A stretch of 5,973 bases of DNA from JAJYZP01 sp049964535 (GTDB lineage Bacteria; Actinomycetota; Acidimicrobiia; Acidimicrobiales; Acidimicrobiaceae): positions 1-5,973 of the forward strand of contig JBMFXG010000158.1 in assembly GCA_049964535.1 (NCBI GenBank). The letters run 5' to 3'. Under the pieces are notes generated by a model. That model was not told where the DNA came from, did no database searches, and saw only the letters and a program-made list of their open reading frames with translations. Each line of letters begins with the position of its first letter. Within the stretch, counting starts at the first letter, position 1. Of the stretch, positions 1 to 3,930 are shown piece after piece. The translations under genes were made by a program, and so were the position numbers.

Positions 1-211
1 CAGGTGCTCCTGTCTCAGATCCATCTACGACAGGGCTAGCTAAAAGCCCTAGACCCCGCTAAATGCTGAAGAGCCACTTTCGTTGAGGAACGTAAGCGTT
101 TCTTGCAGAGGCCGCATGAGACCTATCCGAAACGAAGTATTTGGATCCACCTGCACTATCGCTGTGCTCTTGACTGCTGCGGCGTTGCCTCGGTGGTGCC
201 ACCTTGGTGGG
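1..211. other. Left flank without a supportable gene
   Basis: I see no gene with a start, ribosome-binding site and recognisable product here. A forward frame open from position 3 stops at the TAA at 60-62 and would supply only about 19 residues (ending AKSPRPR), so it could be the tail of a gene cut by the left edge. A trigger factor gene would be the classical neighbour of clpP, but nothing in this tail identifies one. A 6-bp stem (32-37 with 45-50, 7-base loop) lies inside that possible tail and has no T-run after it. The rest is unassigned spacer leading to the 3' side of the tRNA gene. Confidence 0.4.
186..210. repeat. Interlocking GC-rich inverted repeats beside the tRNA 3' end
   Basis: GGTGG/CCACC blocks alternate here (GGTGG at 192-196, CCACC at 199-203, GGTGG at 206-210), so two short, mutually exclusive hairpins can form. 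Lying directly after the tRNA-Leu 3' end on the minus strand, they could be its terminator or a processing signal. There is no clear T-run in that direction, so the role is inferred and weak. Confidence 0.3.
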
Positions 212-293
212 TGCGGGCGGGGAGACTTGAACTCCCACGTCTAAAAGACACTAGGACCTAAACCTAGCGCGTCTGCCATTTCGCCACGCCCGC
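212..293 (-). tRNA. tRNA-Leu (anticodon UAG)
   Basis: The reverse strand folds as a complete class II tRNA of 82 nt. The 7-bp acceptor stem is GCGGGCG (293-287) paired with CGCCCGC (219-213), with discriminator A at 212. The anticodon stem is CTAGG/CCTAG (267-263 and 255-251) with loop TTTAGGT, giving anticodon UAG at 260-258. A long variable arm with a GTC/GAC stem follows. The T arm is GGGAG-TTCAAGT-CTCCC (236-220). The leucine identity rests on the UAG anticodon, the long variable arm and discriminator A. It would read CUA and probably other CUN codons. CCA is not encoded, since ACCC follows, so the CCA end must be added after transcription. It is transcribed away from clpP. Confidence 0.96.
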
Positions 294-294
294 A

Positions 295-310
295 TAACGT
301 TCTAGCGTTA
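295..310. promoter_or_regulatory. 16-bp palindrome just upstream of tRNA-Leu
   Basis: TAACG (295-299) and CGTTA (306-310) are inverted around a 6-base centre containing CTAG. The element ends two bases from the mature tRNA 5' end, so it would cover the tRNA start site or -10 region and could be an operator, or a processing hairpin in the precursor. A related element lies at 3822-3837. The function is inferred only. Confidence 0.25.
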
Positions 311-319
311 CCACGGTAG

Positions 320-335
320 TCGACGATCTCGTCGA
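320..335. promoter_or_regulatory. 16-bp palindrome (TCGACGA-TC-TCGTCGA)
   Basis: Two perfect 7-base arms surround a 2-base centre. The spacing is too tight for an RNA hairpin and better suits a dimeric DNA-binding protein. It lies about 27-42 bp upstream of the tRNA 5' end, overlapping the expected -35 area of the tRNA promoter. There is no evidence of which regulator would bind, and chance occurrence is possible. Confidence 0.25.
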
Positions 336-547
336 GTGGCTCCTCTGAATGAAGAGATCGTTGTGAAGCATCGTTTCTTCGCTGAGCTGAACTCTTGTGT
401 TGTGGTGCTCGATGGAAGAGAGTACCTTGATCCACGCTCTCCGACCACCGACTGTTTTCGGCAGAGCGAAGAGGACCCGAACGTCAGGGATCGTACAGCG
501 ATGATGCGTGTCGGAGGGACAGAACCTCTCGTGCTAGGTCGCTCGGC

Positions 548-574
548 TTGGTCTCACCGCAGACGTATTAGCTT
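548..574 (+). promoter_or_regulatory. Probable leaderless promoter of clpP
   Basis: A TANNNT-type -10 hexamer, TAGCTT (569-574), ends exactly 6 bases before the clpP ATG at 581, so transcription would begin at or next to the A of the start codon. A weak -35 candidate, TTGGTC (548-553), lies 15 bp further upstream. No Shine-Dalgarno sequence precedes the ATG, which agrees with a leaderless mRNA, common in Actinobacteria. The TTGACA at 573-578 is too close to the ATG to be the -35 for this start. Confidence 0.45.
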
Positions 575-580
575 GACACT

Positions 581-1228
581 ATGGCTGATCACTCCCTGAT
601 AGGGGCATCTCATAACGACCTCATCCGACTGGCTGGACCCGATCTCAAGGCCGGCGATACGTATCAACAACTTCTTAAAGAGCGCATCGTCTTTCTGGGA
701 ACGGTGGTTGACCAAACCTCTGCAAACCAGATCTGCGCTCAACTGATCTTACTGGAGGCGGAGGATCCAACTCGGGATATCTCGCTCTACATCAATTCGC
801 CGGGTGGATCGGTAACCGACGGTTTGGCGATCTATGACACCATGCAGTACGTTGCGTGTGACATTTCAACGATCTGTATTGGTCTCGCAGCTTCAATGGG
901 ACAGTTCCTTTTGTGTGCTGGAACGGCCGGCAAGAGGTATGCGCTGCCAAACTCACGGATTCTCATGCATCAACCCGCTATGGGTGGTATGCAGGGCCAG
1001 GCATCGGACATCGCAATCCAGGCCGAGCAGATCTCACATCTGAAGAAGTCCCTAGCGGAGCGGATTGCGTTTCATACCGGGCAACCTGTCGACAAGATTC
1101 GCGATGACTCTGAGCGTGATCGATGGTTTACGGCAGCCGAGGCTAAAGAGTACGGCTTCATTGACGAAGTGATCTCGACCTCGAAGATGCGACCTCCGGT
1201 CGCACCGTCGGAATCTGAGGGAGTCTAA
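581..1228 (+). CDS. clpP: ATP-dependent Clp protease proteolytic subunit
   Basis: This is the cytoplasmic serine peptidase subunit that forms the barrel of the Clp protease and degrades proteins fed in by ClpX or ClpC. At 215 residues it is of normal length. The catalytic triad is visible: Ser105 in GLAASMG, His130 in LMHQP and Asp180 in SERDRW. YINSPGG (70-76) and the handle-helix motif QGQASDIAIQAEQ (138-150) are also typical. Compared from memory with the two mycobacterial paralogues it is mixed: SMG and DRWFTAAEA resemble ClpP1, while AIYDTMQYV and the one-residue insertion after His130 (HQPAMGGMQGQ) resemble ClpP2. The ATG at 581 has no ribosome-binding site but sits correctly for a leaderless transcript, and the downstream coding sequence fits the family. 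No clpX or second clpP follows. The next gene is a polysaccharide exporter permease 81 bp away across a strong hairpin, so co-transcription is doubtful. Confidence 0.97.
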   Translation: MADHSLIGASHNDLIRLAGPDLKAGDTYQQLLKERIVFLGTVVDQTSANQICAQLILLEAEDPTRDISLYINSPGGSVTDGLAIYDTMQYVACDISTICIGLAASMGQFLLCAGTAGKRYALPNSRILMHQPAMGGMQGQASDIAIQAEQISHLKKSLAERIAFHTGQPVDKIRDDSERDRWFTAAEAKEYGFIDEVISTSKMRPPVAPSESEGV

Positions 1229-1245
1229 GTCTTCCTACCTTTGCC

Positions 1246-1290
1246 CTAGGTAGAACTGCTAGGCTGAAGGCTCAGTTCTATCTGGCCTTT
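1246..1290 (+). terminator. Hairpin after clpP, likely terminator or attenuator
   Basis: Bases 1246-1258 pair with 1273-1285 in a 13-bp stem containing two or three G-T pairs; its inner 8 bp (TAGAACTG/CAGTTCTA) are perfect around a 14-base loop. The stem is followed by CCTTT, a short T-run. It lies 17 bp after the clpP stop and best fits an intrinsic terminator of clpP that may let some transcription through into the exporter genes. Confidence 0.6.
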
Positions 1291-1297
1291 CGAGGTC
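1284..1297 (+). promoter_or_regulatory. UUCG-tetraloop hairpin before the permease gene
   Basis: GGCCT (1284-1288) pairs with AGGTC (1293-1297), with one G-T pair, around a TTCG loop. It shares bases 1284-1285 with the larger terminator-like stem, so the two outermost pairs compete. It ends 5 bases before the AGGAGG of the permease gene and may set the RNA structure around that ribosome-binding site. A regulatory role is inferred. Confidence 0.3.
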
Positions 1298-1302
1298 TGC
1301 TC

Positions 1303-1308
1303 AGGAGG
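1303..1308 (+). promoter_or_regulatory. Strong Shine-Dalgarno of the permease gene
   Basis: AGGAGG lies only one base before the ATG at 1310, too close for normal initiation there. The in-frame TTG at 1313 is 4 bases away and CTG at 1316 is 7 bases away, so the true start may be one of these. The choice changes the protein by only one or two residues. Confidence 0.6.
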
Positions 1309-1309
1309 C

Positions 1310-2254
1310 ATGTTGCTGGGCCAAAGGGACCCTTCCTCAAAGTTAAGCGGTACAGTCCAGCCTCGACGTGAGTCACAGGTTCACTTAGTGAGTCCTCACG
1401 TTGGGGTCTGGAGAAGGGTAACGAATATCTGGAAGTACCGCGAGCTTCTTTTCTCACTCGTTGGTAAAGAGATTCGGGTCAAGTACAAAAATAGCGTTCT
1501 GGGCTTTGCCTGGTCGATGCTCAATCCGGCGATGTACATTCTCATCTACTACATCGTGTTTCAGAAGATCTTGAAGAACGGTATTCCGCTCTTTGCTATC
1601 TATCTCTCGACTGGCCTGTTGATTTGGAACCTCTTTCAATATGGTGTCCAGAGCGCTACGTCGTCGATAGTCGGTAACGCTGGACTCGTCAAGAAGGTAT
1701 CGTTTCCGCGAGAGATCCTTGCCTTGGCCTCGGTAGGGGCGGCCTTTGTCTTCTTCCTCTTTCAGTCCGTGGTGCTGATCATATTCCTCGTTGCTTTTCA
1801 TGTTGCACCGGTGCTGTCGTTCCTGTGGATCATTCCCTTTGCGATGATTGCTCTCTTGCTGATCGCCTCCGCTCTCGCCATTTTCCTTTCGGCTCTCAAC
1901 GTCTATATGCGAGACGTCCAGCATCTTGTGGAGCTAGTTCTGCTCGCTTGGTTTTGGGCGACTCCGGTGGTCTACACCTTTCAGACACTGCGGAGCGCGC
2001 TACATGCTCACGGACTCACGACGCTCTATCTGCTCAATCCGGTGACGCCAATTGTGATGCTTTTCCAACGAGCGCTCTACGCCAAGGTCTCGCCGGTGGG
2101 TACGAAGGGGGTGGTGGTCCACGTTCTCGCCACCTTCTCGCCGTCTTGGTACGTTGAGGCGATGGGTATCGAGATCGTCGCCGGTGTGCTTTTGTTCTTG
2201 GGTTCCCTGATGGTCTTCTCTCGACTCGAGGGAAACTTTGCGGAGGAACTCTAA
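1310..2254 (+). CDS. wzm: ABC-2 type polysaccharide export permease (Wzm/TagG-like)
   Basis: This is the membrane half of an ABC exporter that moves a lipid-linked polysaccharide (O-antigen, teichoic-acid or capsule type) across the cytoplasmic membrane. It has 314 residues, somewhat longer than the usual 260-280 because of about 40 N-terminal residues before the family's opening WKYRELLFSLVGKEIRVKYK (41-60). About six membrane segments follow, near residues 64-86, 92-112, 136-163, 168-197, 206-225 and 286-304. The family motifs RDVQHLVELVLLAWFWATPV (201-220) and LNPVTPIVMLFQRALY (242-257) are clear. The start is ATG 1310 or the in-frame TTG 1313, given the AGGAGG at 1303-1308. The stop codon directly abuts the ATPase ATG, so the two are surely co-translated. 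Polymer identity cannot be read, since no glycosyltransferase genes lie in the window. Confidence 0.92.
   Translation: MLLGQRDPSSKLSGTVQPRRESQVHLVSPHVGVWRRVTNIWKYRELLFSLVGKEIRVKYKNSVLGFAWSMLNPAMYILIYYIVFQKILKNGIPLFAIYLSTGLLIWNLFQYGVQSATSSIVGNAGLVKKVSFPREILALASVGAAFVFFLFQSVVLIIFLVAFHVAPVLSFLWIIPFAMIALLLIASALAIFLSALNVYMRDVQHLVELVLLAWFWATPVVYTFQTLRSALHAHGLTTLYLLNPVTPIVMLFQRALYAKVSPVGTKGVVVHVLATFSPSWYVEAMGIEIVAGVLLFLGSLMVFSRLEGNFAEEL
2242..2247 (+). promoter_or_regulatory. Ribosome-binding site of the ATPase gene inside the permease 3' end
   Basis: GGAGGA sits 7 bases before the ATG at 2255, within the last codons of the permease gene. Together with the zero-base junction (TAA directly followed by ATG) it fixes the ATPase start and indicates coupled translation of the two exporter subunits. 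Confidence 0.8.
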
Positions 2255-3484
2255 ATGGGTGTTGCGGTTGAGGTTCGCAATGTTTCGAAGCGTTTTCGAT
2301 TGTTCTCGGAGAAGTACAGCTCGCTAAAGGAAAAGGCGATTCATCTCGGGAAAACACCGCATGAAGATTTTTGGGCACTGCGCGATATCGCGCTTGAGGT
2401 GCAGCAGGGTGAAACCGTTGGACTGCTCGGTCATAACGGTTCGGGTAAATCGACCTTGCTGAAGTGTATAGCAGGAATTCTGCAGCCATCGAGCGGCGAG
2501 ATACTGGTTCGGGGTCGCGTGGCCTCGATGCTCGAGCTTGGTGCTGGCTTCCACACCGAGATGTCGGGAAGAGCCAACGTCTATCTGAACGCGTCGTTGA
2601 TGGGCATGCCCAAACGAGAGGTGGCGGAGCGTTTTGATGAGATCGTCGAATTTGCCGAGCTCGGTCCTTTTATTGACAATCAGGTGAAGTTCTACTCTTC
2701 GGGAATGTACACTCGGCTCGGCTTTGCGGTCGCAGTGAACATGGATCCGGACGTGCTCTTGGTGGATGAGGTGCTGGCAGTTGGCGACGAGAACTTTCAG
2801 CGTAAGTGTATCGATAAGGTAAAGTCCTTTCAGCGTGAGGGTAGAACGATCGTCTTCGTCTCTCACTCTCCTGACCTCGTTCGTCAAGTGTGTGATCGAG
2901 CGTACGTACTCGATCACGGTAAGCTTGTGGGTGAAGGCCCGGTCCAGGACGCCATCTCGATTCTGCGAGATTTCCAACTCGTCGGATCTGGGTTGAATCA
3001 CGACCCGAGTGCGGTCCATGTTACGACTGAGGTCGAAGATACGCAACCGCAGAGTGACGCGCGACGGGTACTCGTAACCGATGTGGAGATTCAAAGTGAT
3101 GCCGATGGATCGGGTGTCAATCTGCTCACGAGCGGTGATTCAGCCACCGTTACCGTTGGATATGAGGTAGTCGACGGCTTCGGGGTCGAGGTTGGTGTCG
3201 GTTTTGAACTCTTCGACGTTCGGGGTGAGACCGTGTTCCGTGGCGATACGTTGACCTTAGGTCAGGAGCCCCAGGTGTTGAGCGGTCGCGGGAAGGTGCT
3301 CATCAAGTTGGGGCGGCTGCCTTTGGGAGAGGGTGCATACTCGCTCGCCGTCTCTTTCGCAGCTGCTCACGGTGGTGAGCTACTCGACTGGAAGAATCTC
3401 GAAGGCGTCAAGGTACTCAATGCGGCGAAGACGACTGGAGTCTTGGCGCTCAACATGGTCGTTCTCGTCGATCCTGAAGGTTGA
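2255..3484 (+). CDS. wzt: Polysaccharide ABC exporter ATPase with C-terminal Wzt-like domain
   Basis: This is the ATP-hydrolysing partner of the preceding permease, acting at the cytoplasmic face of the membrane. Within 409 residues the order is an ABC domain (about 1-240) and a beta-rich C-terminal domain (about 265-405). Visible motifs are Walker A GHNGSGKST (59-67), a degenerate signature YSSGMYTRLGF (147-157) in place of LSGGQ, which is normal for this family, Walker B VLLVDE (167-172) with catalytic Glu172, and switch His204 in FVSHS. The C-terminal part has the strand pattern and length of Wzt C-terminal domains, which in O-antigen exporters recognise the modified polymer end. That suggests a chain terminated by a specific cap, but the polymer is unknown. 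A linker rich in D, Q, T and S (245-270) separates the domains. The start is supported by GGAGGA 7 bases upstream. Confidence 0.95.
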   Translation: MGVAVEVRNVSKRFRLFSEKYSSLKEKAIHLGKTPHEDFWALRDIALEVQQGETVGLLGHNGSGKSTLLKCIAGILQPSSGEILVRGRVASMLELGAGFHTEMSGRANVYLNASLMGMPKREVAERFDEIVEFAELGPFIDNQVKFYSSGMYTRLGFAVAVNMDPDVLLVDEVLAVGDENFQRKCIDKVKSFQREGRTIVFVSHSPDLVRQVCDRAYVLDHGKLVGEGPVQDAISILRDFQLVGSGLNHDPSAVHVTTEVEDTQPQSDARRVLVTDVEIQSDADGSGVNLLTSGDSATVTVGYEVVDGFGVEVGVGFELFDVRGETVFRGDTLTLGQEPQVLSGRGKVLIKLGRLPLGEGAYSLAVSFAAAHGGELLDWKNLEGVKVLNAAKTTGVLALNMVVLVDPEG

Positions 3485-3930
3485 TTCTGCGCTCTCGACG
3501 AGGAGAGTCATCGGTCAGGTACACGAGCAATACTCCGTAAGCTTCCCGGAGGACAGCGAGCTTAATTTGCGCGCTTCTGGCGTCGAGAACCCCATTGAGA
3601 GTCGAAACATCATGGTGGGGATGTTGGATGACATCGAGGTGATCTCCGTGTGGGCTGGTCGGTCCTGCAGCGGCAGGCACCCTGGGTTGTGCTAGCGTAC
3701 GGTTGAACTGTCGTAACGGGAAGTGCGATGGATACGATCTGAATGAGGGTGTCGATGGTCAAGTGTTGGGTCGGTGCGACCGAAAACTACCTTGAACCAG
3801 ATGGGTTCGAGCTCAAGGTTGCAACGCTAGTTCGTTGAAGCAGCGTCCGATCGGCACTTTGGCAATGCTGGCGATAGAAGGGCTTTGTATGGAGTTTCGC
3901 AGCGATGCGTCACATGGTTATCGACTGACC
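3485..3930. other. 446-base interval with no convincing gene
   Basis: No start with a good ribosome-binding site or recognisable protein is seen. Two overlapping open frames cross its left part: forward (3333-3695, mostly inside the ATPase gene) and reverse (3450-3680). Neither resembles a family I know, and they could be chance or the remains of a lost gene. Small stems occur at 3492-3507 (5 bp, possible weak terminator of the exporter operon), 3664-3677 (CCTGC-AGCG-GCAGG), 3769-3781 and 3791-3811 (8 bp, 5-base loop). None has a T-run. The promoter of the following gene should lie in the right half. Confidence 0.45.
3822..3837. promoter_or_regulatory. Palindrome related to the one upstream of tRNA-Leu
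   Basis: CAACG (3822-3826) and CGTTG (3833-3837) are inverted around a 6-base centre, CTAGTT. The core AACGCTAGTTCGTT matches the minus-strand reading of 297-310 region (AACGCTAGAACGTT) at 12 of 14 bases. It lies about 94 bp upstream of the SpoIID-type gene. It could be a shared operator or coincidence. Confidence 0.2.

Larger units (their letters stand above)
294..580. other. Divergent leader between tRNA-Leu and clpP
   Basis: This spacer separates the minus-strand tRNA from plus-strand clpP and should hold both promoters. An open frame from GTG 336 to 599 (87 codons) has no ribosome-binding site, an unfamiliar composition and a 19-bp overlap with clpP, so I do not call it a gene. Two short palindromes lie close to the tRNA (295-310 and 320-335) and a probable clpP promoter lies at the right end. 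Nothing else stands out. Confidence 0.5.

Noticed and set aside
32..50. Hairpin AGGGCT/AGCCCT as a terminator or the 3' part of a tmRNA
   Set aside because: There is no T-run on either strand, and no tag-peptide frame or tRNA-like ends of tmRNA were found nearby.
186..203. Resemblance to a T-box antiterminator (GGTGG-CC core)
   Set aside because: The core differs from the conserved T-box element, no specifier stem is visible, and the next gene on that strand is not an aminoacyl-tRNA synthetase or amino-acid gene.
573..578. Perfect TTGACA hexamer
   Set aside because: It lies 2 bases before the clpP ATG, so it cannot be the -35 for that start. No good -10 follows at the right spacing, and ClpP requires the ATG at 581 region to be transcribed.
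336..599. Forward open frame of 87 codons starting with GTG before clpP
   Set aside because: No ribosome-binding site, no recognisable protein features, and it overlaps the clpP start and its likely promoter.
1454..1924. Reverse open frame of 156 codons opposite the permease gene
   Set aside because: It is the shadow of a hydrophobic membrane protein, giving a charged low-complexity translation with no motifs.
2324..3094. Long reverse open frame (256 codons) opposite the ATPase gene
   Set aside because: It is the complement of a clear ABC ATPase with all motifs; its own translation shows no family features and is a codon-bias shadow.
3450..3680. Reverse open frame of 76 codons at the end of the ATPase gene
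   Set aside because: It overlaps the ATPase 3' end, lacks a ribosome-binding site and is unlike any family I recognise; kept only as a possible remnant.
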